This document shows, piece by piece, positions 33,528-42,153 of a stretch of 64,000 nt of DNA. Position numbers and translations under genes: made by a program. Location of the stretch: positions 1-64,000 of IMG/VR virus record IMGVR_UViG_3300005613_000030; one strand, given 5' to 3'. Origin of the DNA: a virus. The first letter of the stretch is position 1. The number at the start of each line of letters is the position of its first letter. The notes below the pieces were generated by a model. It saw only the letters and a list, made by a program, of their open reading frames with translations, made no database searches and was not told the origin of the DNA.

Positions 33528-34517
33528 ATTAAAATATTATTTATAGGTGATCTACATTTAAAGATGAATAGATTTGATCTATCAGTTAATTGCCTCAAAT
33601 GGATAGAAGACATCATTGATCTTCATAATCCTGATATTGTTGTCAATTTAGGTGATACATTTGACGGCCACAGTGTACTTAGATCTGAATTATTATGTGA
33701 ATTTAGAAACCATATACAACGCATAAATAAACCACATTATTATATTCTAGGTAATCATGATTTTTTTAGACCAAAAGACAGTAAGTATCACGCTTTACAA
33801 GTGTTTAAAGATTATCCAGAATTTTATGTTATTGATGAACGTTGTGATATAGATAACATGACAATGGTTCCGTATATCGCAGATCTTAATAATTTTCCCT
33901 TAGACACCAAAGAGATATGTATAGCTCATCAGACTTTTATTGGTGCAGATTATGGATATCATCGTCCAGATGCTGGAGTAAATGCGGATAATGTGTCAGC
34001 TGACATAATCATTAGTGGACACGTGCATAAAAAGCAAGAGTTTGGAAAAGTTATTTACCCAGGTACACCATATGCGTGCGGTGCAAATGATTTAGATATG
34101 ACTAAAGGGTTATTAATATTCGACACTAAGAGTTATGAACAGACTTTCATAGAATCTCCTTTTCCGAAATGGAAATCAATTGAATTCATTATTAGTAATG
34201 AACAAACAATGAGTGACTTACACAGTATATTAAAAGAGACTATAAATGAACAAGATCATTGGATAATAAAAGTTGCTGGCCCTAAAGTTGAAATGTCAGC
34301 TTACTTTAAAAGTGCTCAATATAAGAAAATATCTAAAGGTAAGCATATTACTCTTAAATTAACAGCAACTGATAAAGAGAAAAAACAAGTAAGAATTAAA
34401 GCAGTTTCTACTCCAGATATAATTAAAGAGTACATTGATAAAGTATATAAAGGTACAATTGATAAAAAACAATTAGAATCTAAGGCCTTAGAGATCATTA
34501 CAGGTCAAAACAAGTAA
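33528..34517 (+). CDS. Recombination nuclease subunit gp47/Mre11/SbcD-like, ATT start codon
   Basis: 329 residues. The first ATG (33564) would cut off the metal site, but the upstream in-frame codons from ATT 33528 read (M)KILFIGDLHLK, which supplies the D-x-H motif of Mre11/gp47. AAGGAG lies 8 bases before this ATT, and an in-frame stop at 33513 rules out anything longer. Further motifs are VVNLGDTFDGH, ILGNHDFF and IISGHVHKKQ. I therefore choose a non-standard ATT start. The protein should form the nuclease with the gp46-like ATPase at 18256 and process DNA ends. Confidence 0.85.
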   Translation: MKILFIGDLHLKMNRFDLSVNCLKWIEDIIDLHNPDIVVNLGDTFDGHSVLRSELLCEFRNHIQRINKPHYYILGNHDFFRPKDSKYHALQVFKDYPEFYVIDERCDIDNMTMVPYIADLNNFPLDTKEICIAHQTFIGADYGYHRPDAGVNADNVSADIIISGHVHKKQEFGKVIYPGTPYACGANDLDMTKGLLIFDTKSYEQTFIESPFPKWKSIEFIISNEQTMSDLHSILKETINEQDHWIIKVAGPKVEMSAYFKSAQYKKISKGKHITLKLTATDKEKKQVRIKAVSTPDIIKEYIDKVYKGTIDKKQLESKALEIITGQNK

Positions 34518-34535
34518 AATTAGCAATGATTATGG

Positions 34536-34541
34536 TATAAT
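34536..34541 (+). promoter_or_regulatory. TATAAT promoter before packaging operon
   Basis: ATGGTATAAT, 19 bases before the ATG at 34561; AAGGAG is the SD. TGG gives an extended -10 form. This is the only promoter seen before the sigma-like, terminase and portal genes. Confidence 0.55.
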
Positions 34542-34560
34542 AGCTATAAGGAGTTCAGCA

Positions 34561-35019
34561 ATGAATGAGTTAGATAGTAAAACACAACAATCAGTTGATC
34601 ATTGTAGATGGCTAATGAATAGCGGTCTTGCAAATGACACTATTAAAAATCAATTGATTACTTATGGTGCAATTACTCATCCTGATATACAAGCGGTTGA
34701 ATTAACAGTGGATTTTGAAAATAAAACAGTATTTTACAGATTGTATATAGATTCTAAACTTCTCAATAAGGTTGATAAATTCAAAGAGTTATCTAAAGCT
34801 ACAAAATTTTGGGGCTTATATAAATTTAAGAGATTACTTAAAAAGGAAGGCAATTTGAATTTTAATAGTATTTTAGATAAATTTATTAAAGACTATTGTG
34901 GATTACAATGGAAAGCTGAGGTTGATATTTTGAATCTTAGTGAATATGATGACAAAGGATACGAGGATAGTAATGAGAGCGTTAACTTCAGTGACGAAAA
35001 AGATAAACCTGTTAACTAA
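34561..35019 (+). CDS. Hypothetical protein, first gene of packaging operon
   Basis: A 152-residue protein, SD AAGGAG. Mixed fold: an N-terminal helical part, a strand pair (IQAVELTVDFENKTVFYRLYI), basic helices (FKRLLKKEGN) and an acidic tail. No family recognised. Its last 47 bases overlap the sigma-like gene. Expression from the promoter at 34536 places it with head-assembly genes. Confidence 0.55.
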   Translation: MNELDSKTQQSVDHCRWLMNSGLANDTIKNQLITYGAITHPDIQAVELTVDFENKTVFYRLYIDSKLLNKVDKFKELSKATKFWGLYKFKRLLKKEGNLNFNSILDKFIKDYCGLQWKAEVDILNLSEYDDKGYEDSNESVNFSDEKDKPVN

Positions 35020-35350
35020 TGATGAAGATCTAAGACAGGAACTGTGGCTGTATTATTTAGAGGGAAATCCTTTTGATACACTCTCAGAGCATTTCAATGT
35101 ACTAAAACGACGCATCCCAGAACAGAAATCAATTGATCGAATAGCATATGATCTAATAAAATCCCCTCTTTCAGATAATACAGCTAAAACTCTTCAGTAC
35201 CTTACAGAATTAGAAAAGTCCATAATATTAATGTTATTATTAGATAGAGATCTTAGTGATATCTCAAAAGAAAAAAATATCAGTGAAATAAAAGTACAAC
35301 AAATGGTTAATAATATAAAAAGAAATTCTAACTGGAATAGGATAGAATAA
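34973..35350 (+). CDS. Sigma-like/HTH protein (candidate transcription factor)
   Basis: 125 residues from the ATG at 34973 (GAGGAT upstream). The first half has NDEDLRQELWLYYLEG, resembling sigma region 2 (DDLxQExxLxxW). The last 50 residues, LTELEKSIILMLLLDRDLSDISKEKNISEIKVQQMVNNI, have the spacing of a sigma region 4 helix-turn-helix. A small ECF-like sigma or a late-gene regulator fits both, as does a DNA-binding terminase accessory. It ends in a 1-base overlap with the terminase small-subunit gene (TAATGG). Confidence 0.45.
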   Translation: MRALTSVTKKINLLTNDEDLRQELWLYYLEGNPFDTLSEHFNVLKRRIPEQKSIDRIAYDLIKSPLSDNTAKTLQYLTELEKSIILMLLLDRDLSDISKEKNISEIKVQQMVNNIKRNSNWNRIE

Positions 35351-35961
35351 TGGCACTAAAGAAAAAATTCACAGATGAGGAAATAGTTGGATTGACTCAA
35401 GAAGAAATTAAATTAGGGTTAAAGTACTTGAGAAAACATAAAACAGCAGGTGCGGTTCCTGATGTAGAAGCGCTTAAACTATACGAAATGTATCTTATCG
35501 GCTGTACATTTACCGAGATTAGTAAGCAATACCCACAATATGAGTTAGGACAGATTATATTAACTGCTGCAATTCGAAAATGGGGTATGGATCGTGATCG
35601 TATGCAATGTACTTTAAAAGATAGGGTACAGGCTAAAGTTGTTAAATCCGTAATTGAGCAAGTAGACTTTTTAACATCTATGTTAAGTGTCAGCTCTGCT
35701 GAACATATTGAAGCAATGCGAAATTACATAATCAACCCGGATAAGTATCCTAAACCTGATATGAGAATAGCATCAATTAAAGAGTACAAAGATGTAACTG
35801 AAACTTTATATAAAATTGTGTCAGGAGCAACTAGTAATTCTAAGTCTTCACCCATGTTTGGTGCATTAGGTTCAAAGCAACCACAACAAAAAAAGATAGA
35901 AGAAAAGAAAAAAGACTATGATATAGATTTAGATGATATAGAGATCGACAGTGATAAATAA
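35350..35961 (+). CDS. Terminase small subunit (putative)
   Basis: A 203-residue protein with an HTH-like segment near residues 53-85 (GCTFTEISKQYPQYELGQIILTA), a helical oligomerisation-type middle and an acidic C-terminus (DYDIDLDDIEIDSDK). This is the usual form of phage small terminases, which recognise DNA and stimulate the large subunit. Only an HNH gene separates it from the large subunit at 36654, which is strong positional support. The HNH GTG start overlaps its end by 11 bases. Confidence 0.6.
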   Translation: MALKKKFTDEEIVGLTQEEIKLGLKYLRKHKTAGAVPDVEALKLYEMYLIGCTFTEISKQYPQYELGQIILTAAIRKWGMDRDRMQCTLKDRVQAKVVKSVIEQVDFLTSMLSVSSAEHIEAMRNYIINPDKYPKPDMRIASIKEYKDVTETLYKIVSGATSNSKSSPMFGALGSKQPQQKKIEEKKKDYDIDLDDIEIDSDK

Positions 35962-36646
35962 GAAGTTATGTAGTAAGTGTGATAAATTAAAGCAGCTTTG
36001 TGAATTTACAGCTCGTAAAGATGCTAAAGACGGATTACGTGCAGATTGTAAGGTGTGCCGTAATCAACATAACTTAGAATATTATTATAGTGAAAAATCT
36101 AATAGGCATAATTGTTGTAAATGCAATACTGATCTTAATCTAGATACACAGCGCGTGCATAAAACATTGTGTCAGTCATGTTATAGAAAACAAGAAAGAG
36201 CTATAGTGAGTCAAAGAAGAGACAAAACTTGTATAGACTGCAAGTCGAGTTCATCTACTAAGTGGTATAATGGACCAACTTGTAGAAAATGCTATCGTGC
36301 ATCTAATTATGCTAAGCACCGTGAAAAAACAAGTGAAGTATATAGGAACAAACGAATTAAAAATAATTTACGGACAAGATTAAATATGGCAATTAAGAAT
36401 AATCAAAAAGTAGGCTCAGCAGTTAAAGATTTAGGTTGTTCAGTTGAAGAATTAAAGGCTTATTTAGAATCTAAATTTACAAAAGATATGACTTGGGATG
36501 ACTATGGTAAATGGCATATAGACCACATTAAACCGCTAAGTAGTTTTGATTTAAGTAATCCTGAAGAACTAAAGAAAGCATGTCATTATAGTAACTTACA
36601 ACCACTATGGGCTAAAGATAACTTAAAGAAAAGTAATAAATATTGA
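35951..36646 (+). CDS. HNH homing endonuclease between terminase genes
   Basis: 231 residues with a GTG start inside the terminase small-subunit end. The N-terminal half has three zinc modules (CSKCDK...CKVC, CCKC...CQSC, CIDC...CRKC). The C-terminal half has GSAVKDLGCSV, ESKFTKDMTWDDYG, WHIDHIKPLS and ACHYSNLQPLWAKDNLKKS, the HNH unit shared with the genes at 30517, 38604 and 44641. It splits the terminase pair without damaging either. A 59-base segment (36512-36570) is identical to one in the gene at 38604. Confidence 0.85.
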   Translation: MINKKLCSKCDKLKQLCEFTARKDAKDGLRADCKVCRNQHNLEYYYSEKSNRHNCCKCNTDLNLDTQRVHKTLCQSCYRKQERAIVSQRRDKTCIDCKSSSSTKWYNGPTCRKCYRASNYAKHREKTSEVYRNKRIKNNLRTRLNMAIKNNQKVGSAVKDLGCSVEELKAYLESKFTKDMTWDDYGKWHIDHIKPLSSFDLSNPEELKKACHYSNLQPLWAKDNLKKSNKY

Positions 36647-36653
36647 GACCAAT

Positions 36654-38603
36654 ATGCAAAAAAAAGTAACAAAATCTACTAAAAAGAAGAAAAAGACCTT
36701 AAAGGATCTATCGATTGCACAGCGTGAAAAGCTTTTTTTTAAGAAATGTAAAACTAAACAGGAATTAAGTCGATGGATTAAGACTTTTCTCGGTTTATAT
36801 ATGCCAGATGAAGTAGTATCTAGGTTTGCTGATTGTTCTCCATTAGATATGATATGGGAATTGTATGATATATGTGTCAATTGTAGTAATCCAGACAATA
36901 TCATGGAAATATTGTTTGTTGCTGGTAGAGGATCAGGTAAAACATTAGGGTGCGCAATAGCAGAATTTATGATATTAATGCATGACCGCAGAGATGCAGT
37001 ACACGTTGGAGCAGTTATGGCACAGGCTAAGCGTTGCTATGATTATCAGGTCAAATTCATGTTAAACGCAAATGTTAAATCGATAATAGATAATAGAGAT
37101 AAACACGAAAGCGATAGAATAATACAAAAAATGAATATGGAGAAATCTATATTTAATTTTGATGGAGAGCAAGTTTCGCTAGAAATTTTACCATGTACAT
37201 TAAAGGCATTAAATGGTCCGCACGTACCATTAGTAACTATTGACGAAATTGACACTGTTTCAGGTGAAGGACTAAAAGCTTTTCGTGAAATTTCTGGTAT
37301 GCTAGATTCTAAAGGTGGAAAAAGAGCACTTAGAGTTGGTATTTCTACGAGAAAATCTAGATATGGATTAATGAATAAACAGATTGAAAACGCAGAAGAA
37401 GAGGGAAGAACTGTTCGCCGATGGACTGCATTAGAGTTCTCACAAAGATGTCCAGATTCTAGATCGGGAACAACACCCACAGTTGCATATACTATGTTAG
37501 AAGATATGGAAATGATATCAGCTGAAGAATATAAGCGTAAAAATGCAAAGAAAAAACGAGAATATACGCAGGTAACTTTACCTGGAGAGAATTGTCTTAC
37601 TTGTCCAGCTGCAGCTATATGTTTAGGTGATGCAAAAAAGCAGAAATCAAAATCGTGGATGCTTAAACCAATTGATGAGTATATACAGAAAGTTCGCTCA
37701 GAAGGTGCAGATTGGGCATTATCTCAATTAATGAACTTAAAGCCGTCATTAGAGGGCGTTATCTATAAAGAATTCGATCCTAGAATTCACGTTAAAACTT
37801 GGAACGAGATGTGGCTTCGTTTAGTAGGTAAAGAGTTTCCAGGTGAATGTACTCATGATATCTTTGTTAAGAAATGCCATCAATTAAAAATACCTTGTTA
37901 CGGTGGAATTGACTGGGGATGGAGTAAACCATCTACTATTACTTACGCTTTTATTGATAAACGAGATAATGTTTATGTTGTTAAAACAGATGGTATGACT
38001 TTTGTTTCAGATCCAGAATGGATCCATTATATAAAGCATAAATATCATAATATATATCGTCCACAACTATACTTCCCTGATCAAGCTAGTCAAGGATCTG
38101 TTATTGAGATGAGAAAAGCTGGTCTACTGTCACACTGTGATCCACATAAACCAGATGTAAATCCTGGGATACAAGTTATAAAGAAGTTGCTCCGTGTTCC
38201 TGGTTCAGCTGATACAAAGATTGTCTTAGCGAAAGAAACATGTCAATCATTAATTAACGAATTTGGCTTATATCACTTTAAGACATCAGCTGATGGAACT
38301 ATATCTAACATGATTGATACAGAGAATGATCACTGGCTCGATGGATTACGCTATATACTACATGAATTATTAGGTAAAGCACAGTTTTTATATACTGGTG
38401 AAGCATATTCAGGCGATAATAAAGTAACAGATCAAGATGGTAATTTTTATCATGCACCAAATGCCGAAGAATATGCAAAAGTGATGGGTATTCAAGTAAA
38501 CATTAATGAAGAGGATATATCTAAATTAGGTAAAATTGGTACCTTAAACGACTTAGATGATGATGACGATGACGATGGTAGTGGTATGTTATGGAATTTT
38601 TAA
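36654..38603 (+). CDS. terL: Terminase large subunit
   Basis: 649 residues. ATPase Walker A GRGSGKT (91-97), Walker B VTIDEID, and a C-terminal RNase-H-fold nuclease with GGIDWGWSKPS and a late acidic DHWLDGLRY. A middle segment CLTCPAAAICLG holds clustered Cys, and the protein ends with an Asp run (DDDDDDDG) before MLWNF. It pumps DNA into the prohead and cuts it. The SD is weak; the start follows the HNH gene by 7 bases. Confidence 0.93.
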   Translation: MQKKVTKSTKKKKKTLKDLSIAQREKLFFKKCKTKQELSRWIKTFLGLYMPDEVVSRFADCSPLDMIWELYDICVNCSNPDNIMEILFVAGRGSGKTLGCAIAEFMILMHDRRDAVHVGAVMAQAKRCYDYQVKFMLNANVKSIIDNRDKHESDRIIQKMNMEKSIFNFDGEQVSLEILPCTLKALNGPHVPLVTIDEIDTVSGEGLKAFREISGMLDSKGGKRALRVGISTRKSRYGLMNKQIENAEEEGRTVRRWTALEFSQRCPDSRSGTTPTVAYTMLEDMEMISAEEYKRKNAKKKREYTQVTLPGENCLTCPAAAICLGDAKKQKSKSWMLKPIDEYIQKVRSEGADWALSQLMNLKPSLEGVIYKEFDPRIHVKTWNEMWLRLVGKEFPGECTHDIFVKKCHQLKIPCYGGIDWGWSKPSTITYAFIDKRDNVYVVKTDGMTFVSDPEWIHYIKHKYHNIYRPQLYFPDQASQGSVIEMRKAGLLSHCDPHKPDVNPGIQVIKKLLRVPGSADTKIVLAKETCQSLINEFGLYHFKTSADGTISNMIDTENDHWLDGLRYILHELLGKAQFLYTGEAYSGDNKVTDQDGNFYHAPNAEEYAKVMGIQVNINEEDISKLGKIGTLNDLDDDDDDDGSGMLWNF

Positions 38604-39125
38604 ATGCTTAATAAAGTATGTATAATGTGTGGTAATTTATTTAATGGATATGGTAGCAGTAATACTTGTTCATTGACCTGTAAAGACACACGTAGAAAAC
38701 ATAAACGATTGCTAGCACAGCGTGCATGGAGAAAAGCTAATCGCGATAGAGATCGCAATAATTACAGGATATGGGAGCGTAAACAGTTAATCAACAACAT
38801 ACAGTATAAAATAATCAGTAGATTACGGATTAGATTATGTAAGGCTATAGAGATACATCAAAAAGGCGGTTCAGCAGTTAAAGATTTAGGTTGTTCAGTT
38901 AATAAATTAAAAATCCATTTACAACTTAAGTTTTATAGACGACATAAGAATGGTGAAATCATGTCTTGGGATAACTATGGCTTACACGGCTGGCATATAG
39001 ACCACATTAAACCGCTAAGTAGTTTTGATTTAAGTAATCCTGAAGAACTGAAGAAAGCTTGTCATTATAGTAACTTACAACCACTATGGGCAGAAGATAA
39101 TTTAAAGAAAAGTAATAAAGTATAA
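38604..39125 (+). CDS. HNH homing endonuclease after terminase
   Basis: A 173-residue protein whose ATG abuts the terminase stop. One N-terminal Cys pair set (CIMCGNLF...CSLTC), basic linker, then GSAVKDLGCSV, MSWDNYGLHGWHIDHIKPLS and ACHYSNLQPLWAEDNLKKS. It belongs to the same paralogue group as 35951, with a 59-base identical block (38991-39049). It has a short insertion (FYRRHKNGE) not seen in the others. Confidence 0.85.
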   Translation: MLNKVCIMCGNLFNGYGSSNTCSLTCKDTRRKHKRLLAQRAWRKANRDRDRNNYRIWERKQLINNIQYKIISRLRIRLCKAIEIHQKGGSAVKDLGCSVNKLKIHLQLKFYRRHKNGEIMSWDNYGLHGWHIDHIKPLSSFDLSNPEELKKACHYSNLQPLWAEDNLKKSNKV

Positions 39126-39159
39126 TAAATAAAGAAAATATATATAAGAGGGAGTACTT

Positions 39160-41061
39160 ATGGGAATTTTCGGTAAATTTGGTGAATATTTAGCAAAGAG
39201 TCAGAAAGATCAAATAGATGAATTAATGAAAGCCGATGGTGATGATTTAGTTGAAACACCAATGACATTAGAAGATGAAGAAAATAAGATTGGTAGAAAA
39301 GCTATCATTGATGATCCGTATTTTGATCATCAACAAACGTCAACTATTTATAGATCTAAGCAATCGCGTTTAACTAATAAGACGTTAAAAGATGTTTCTT
39401 TAAGAGATTGGTTAGTAAGTGCTATTATTCAAGTACGTGTTGATACATTGATGCGCTTTAGTAGAAAACAGTATAAGAAATTTGATATGGGATATCGAAT
39501 TATAAAGCTCGATCAATCACATGAATATACTAATGAAGATAGAGAAGAAATTGCTAATTTAGAAAACTTCATATACAATTGTGGTAGAACTGAAGGAACT
39601 CCTCCAGATGATAAGTTGTTATTTGGTGATTGCTTAAAGAAGATAGTTAGAGATGCATTAACTTTTGGATACATTGCTGTTGAGAAAGTATCCACTAGAA
39701 GAGGTGCACTACATCGTTTTAGACCATTACCAGCAGAGCAAATTTATCATATTAATAAAGAAACTGCTAAAAAACAAATAATTCAAGAAGCTGCAGCTGC
39801 TAGAAAAATGTATAAACCAACATCAGATAATGACCCAAGAATGGATCATGAAATCAATGAAGTAACAATTGATAAATATAAATATTGTCAAGTGTCATTT
39901 GATAATCGCACGTTAGCAGTATTTGGTGATGAAGATATGGCATTTAAGTTATTTAATCCTCAGAATTTTGCCGATTCAATGGGGTATTGTTATAGTCCAG
40001 TAGAATTATCAATATTAAACATATCAAACCATTTAAATTCTGAAAATTATAATGCTAATTTTTTCACACACGGTTATGCAGCTAGAGGATTACTACATCT
40101 TAAGGGCACTGTAACTCAATCACAATTAATCGCCTTTAGAAGGCAATTCTACAATACTATCTCTGGCACACAGAACGCATGGAGAACACCGATTGTTGCT
40201 GGATTAGATGATGTTCAATGGTTACCAATGAGTGGTAACGCACGTGATATGGAGTATATGAACTACAATATGCATTTAATGCGAGCCATATGCACTCAAT
40301 TTCAAATTGACCCTATTGAATTAGGTATGGATTTTCTTACCTCTGGTACAGGCAGAGCATCTGGAGCTGGTCAACAAGGGAATCAGCAAAAAATTGAATA
40401 CTCAAGGGAAAGAGGTTTATATCCAATTTTAATGTTTATTGAAGATTTTATTAATTGCGATATCATACCTGCCATTGATCCTAAATTAGCAAAAAAATAT
40501 TGCTTTAGATTTGAAGGATATACTGATGAGACACCACAAACTGAAGTAGCTTTATTGCAAGCTGAAATGACTGTTCATAAAAGTATGAATGATCTTCTTG
40601 ATTTAGCTAGAAAAGACCGTATGAAGCATCCAATTGCTGATTTACCGATGAATGCAGCTTTTTGGGCTAATGTTGAAAAGCATATGACAAAAGGTGAAAT
40701 ACGAGAATTCTTCTTCAATGATAAAGGCGCAGCAGAAAGAAAAGAACTCCAATATTTTCCAGCTGATCCAGCATTCTTAAATTGGCAGCAAATGTTAATG
40801 GCTATGGATGCTCAAAAGAAACAAGAAGAAATGCAGAAAGAGCAAATGCAAATGCAAGCTCAACAAGCTAGTCATGCAGAAGAAGAGCAGAGACGAGCTG
40901 CAGAAGAGCATGAGGCTAATATGAGCGATAGATCAGCTCAACAAGCACATGCAGCTGTTTCTGCAGGGCGTGAAAATTTACGAGAAGAATCTTCAAAATT
41001 TGGCAAAAATGCAGCAACTAATATTAATGGAAAAGTGGTTAAAAATCCTTTAAATGAGTAA
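39160..41061 (+). CDS. Portal protein
   Basis: A 633-residue protein, SD AGAGGGAG. Its position right after the terminase and an HNH gene, its length, and features such as ISNHLNSENYNANFFTHG, FRRQFYNTISGTQNAWRTP, ICTQFQIDPIELG and the basic wing/stem region are typical of phage portals, which form the dodecameric DNA channel. The C-terminal 110 residues are Gln/Met/Glu/Ala-rich coiled coil. A strong terminator follows, so it ends its unit. Confidence 0.85.
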   Translation: MGIFGKFGEYLAKSQKDQIDELMKADGDDLVETPMTLEDEENKIGRKAIIDDPYFDHQQTSTIYRSKQSRLTNKTLKDVSLRDWLVSAIIQVRVDTLMRFSRKQYKKFDMGYRIIKLDQSHEYTNEDREEIANLENFIYNCGRTEGTPPDDKLLFGDCLKKIVRDALTFGYIAVEKVSTRRGALHRFRPLPAEQIYHINKETAKKQIIQEAAAARKMYKPTSDNDPRMDHEINEVTIDKYKYCQVSFDNRTLAVFGDEDMAFKLFNPQNFADSMGYCYSPVELSILNISNHLNSENYNANFFTHGYAARGLLHLKGTVTQSQLIAFRRQFYNTISGTQNAWRTPIVAGLDDVQWLPMSGNARDMEYMNYNMHLMRAICTQFQIDPIELGMDFLTSGTGRASGAGQQGNQQKIEYSRERGLYPILMFIEDFINCDIIPAIDPKLAKKYCFRFEGYTDETPQTEVALLQAEMTVHKSMNDLLDLARKDRMKHPIADLPMNAAFWANVEKHMTKGEIREFFFNDKGAAERKELQYFPADPAFLNWQQMLMAMDAQKKQEEMQKEQMQMQAQQASHAEEEQRRAAEEHEANMSDRSAQQAHAAVSAGRENLREESSKFGKNAATNINGKVVKNPLNE

Positions 41062-41091
41062 ATAAAATACTCCCACTTATTTGCTCTATTT

Positions 41092-41119
41092 AAAAGGGTC
41101 ACTTCGGTGACCCTTTTTT
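41092..41119 (+). terminator. Strong rho-independent terminator (TTCG loop)
   Basis: A perfect stem AAAAGGGTCAC/GTGACCCTTTT with a TTCG tetraloop and T6 tail, 30 bases after the portal stop. Confidence 0.92.
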
Positions 41120-41131
41120 ATTTCACAATAG

Positions 41132-41137
41132 TATAAT
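41132..41137 (+). promoter_or_regulatory. TATAAT promoter after portal terminator
   Basis: TAGTATAAT directly follows the terminator and lies 29 bases before the ATG at 41167. It probably drives the genes from 41167 to about 44573. Confidence 0.55.
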
Positions 41138-41166
41138 GTTTCCATGTATAAAAACACTAGGAGATT

Positions 41167-41364
41167 ATGATACCGCAGACACATACGAGTATAACGATTT
41201 GTAGCTTACCATTATTATTTACTATATTTTTTATTCTATTGAAATTTACTAACTACATATTGTGGCCATGGTTTTGGATATTATCACCAATGTGGATGTC
41301 CTTTATATTGATCGTATTACTTATATTGATTCATTTAAGTATTTTTATATATAAAAGCGTATAA
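41167..41364 (+). CDS. Small two-helix membrane protein
   Basis: 65 residues, SD AGGAG. Two hydrophobic segments (about 11-30 and 40-60) separated by NYILWPWFWILSPMW. The WPWxWxLSPxW pattern occurs in small phage and host membrane proteins labelled transmembrane Fragile-X-F-associated. Function unknown; a holin-like role is possible for a small two-helix protein but no lysis genes are adjacent. Confidence 0.65.
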   Translation: MIPQTHTSITICSLPLLFTIFFILLKFTNYILWPWFWILSPMWMSFILIVLLILIHLSIFIYKSV

Positions 41365-41374
41365 GAGATGCAGC

Positions 41375-42115
41375 ATGTTTGACGAATCAGATTACATTAA
41401 GAAGGGAAATCATAAATATTTTAAAGCTGTTTGCAATACTTGTGGTAAAGACAGAGGATATCAGCGATTATCTAGTGTAATTCGAAACTGTTTATCATGT
41501 GCTACAAAGAAGAGATTATCTGATCCTAAAAATAACCCTATGTATGGTAAAAAACATAAAAATACAGCGCAGTTCCGCAAAGATACATATAGCAATGTTG
41601 ATTATAGTGATACTAAAATACGTTACAGTAAAAATGGTAATAAGTGTATTACCTATAAACAAAGATGTCCAATATGCAATAAAAGCGTTGGATATAGGCG
41701 TCATATTGATGCTAAACGCACATGTCGAGCATGTCAAAGCGATAAGTTACGTAAATACTCTAAAGAACATAAACGAATACGTTACTCAATGAAAGCTAAT
41801 TTACACTCTAGGCTGAAGCAGCATTTAATTAATAAGAATAAGAAATCTACGTTCGATATATTAGGGTATACTGTAAATGACTTAAAAATACACTTAGAAT
41901 CACTATGGGAACCGTGGATGTCTTGGGATAATTATGGCGCTTATTGTTCATATAAAAGAACATGGCAAATTGATCATATTAAACCAGATAGTTTATTTAA
42001 TTATGAATCGATAACAGATCCGGAATTTAAAGAGTGCTGGAGTTTAAGTAATTTACAACCCTTAGATAGCTTTAAGAACTTAAAAAAAGGCAACAAATAT
42101 AATAAATCAGTATAA
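41375..42115 (+). CDS. HNH homing endonuclease, divergent
   Basis: 246 residues, SD AAGAGA. Zinc modules CNTCGKDRGYQ...CLSC and CPICNKSVGYR...CRAC, a NUMOD3-like NPMYGKKHKN, then ILGYTVNDLKIHLESLW, MSWDNYG, WQIDHIKPDS and SLSNLQPL-x8-KKGNK. It is a diverged relative of the shared HNH unit, with WQIDH in place of WHIDH. It is not overlapping its neighbours. Confidence 0.8.
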   Translation: MFDESDYIKKGNHKYFKAVCNTCGKDRGYQRLSSVIRNCLSCATKKRLSDPKNNPMYGKKHKNTAQFRKDTYSNVDYSDTKIRYSKNGNKCITYKQRCPICNKSVGYRRHIDAKRTCRACQSDKLRKYSKEHKRIRYSMKANLHSRLKQHLINKNKKSTFDILGYTVNDLKIHLESLWEPWMSWDNYGAYCSYKRTWQIDHIKPDSLFNYESITDPEFKECWSLSNLQPLDSFKNLKKGNKYNKSV

Positions 42116-42153
42116 TTATATTGTAAAGATAATAATCACAATAAGGAAGATAT

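Noticed and set aside
33564-34517. gp47-like gene starting at the first ATG
   Set aside because: That start removes the GDLH metal motif and has no SD; the ATT at 33528 restores both.
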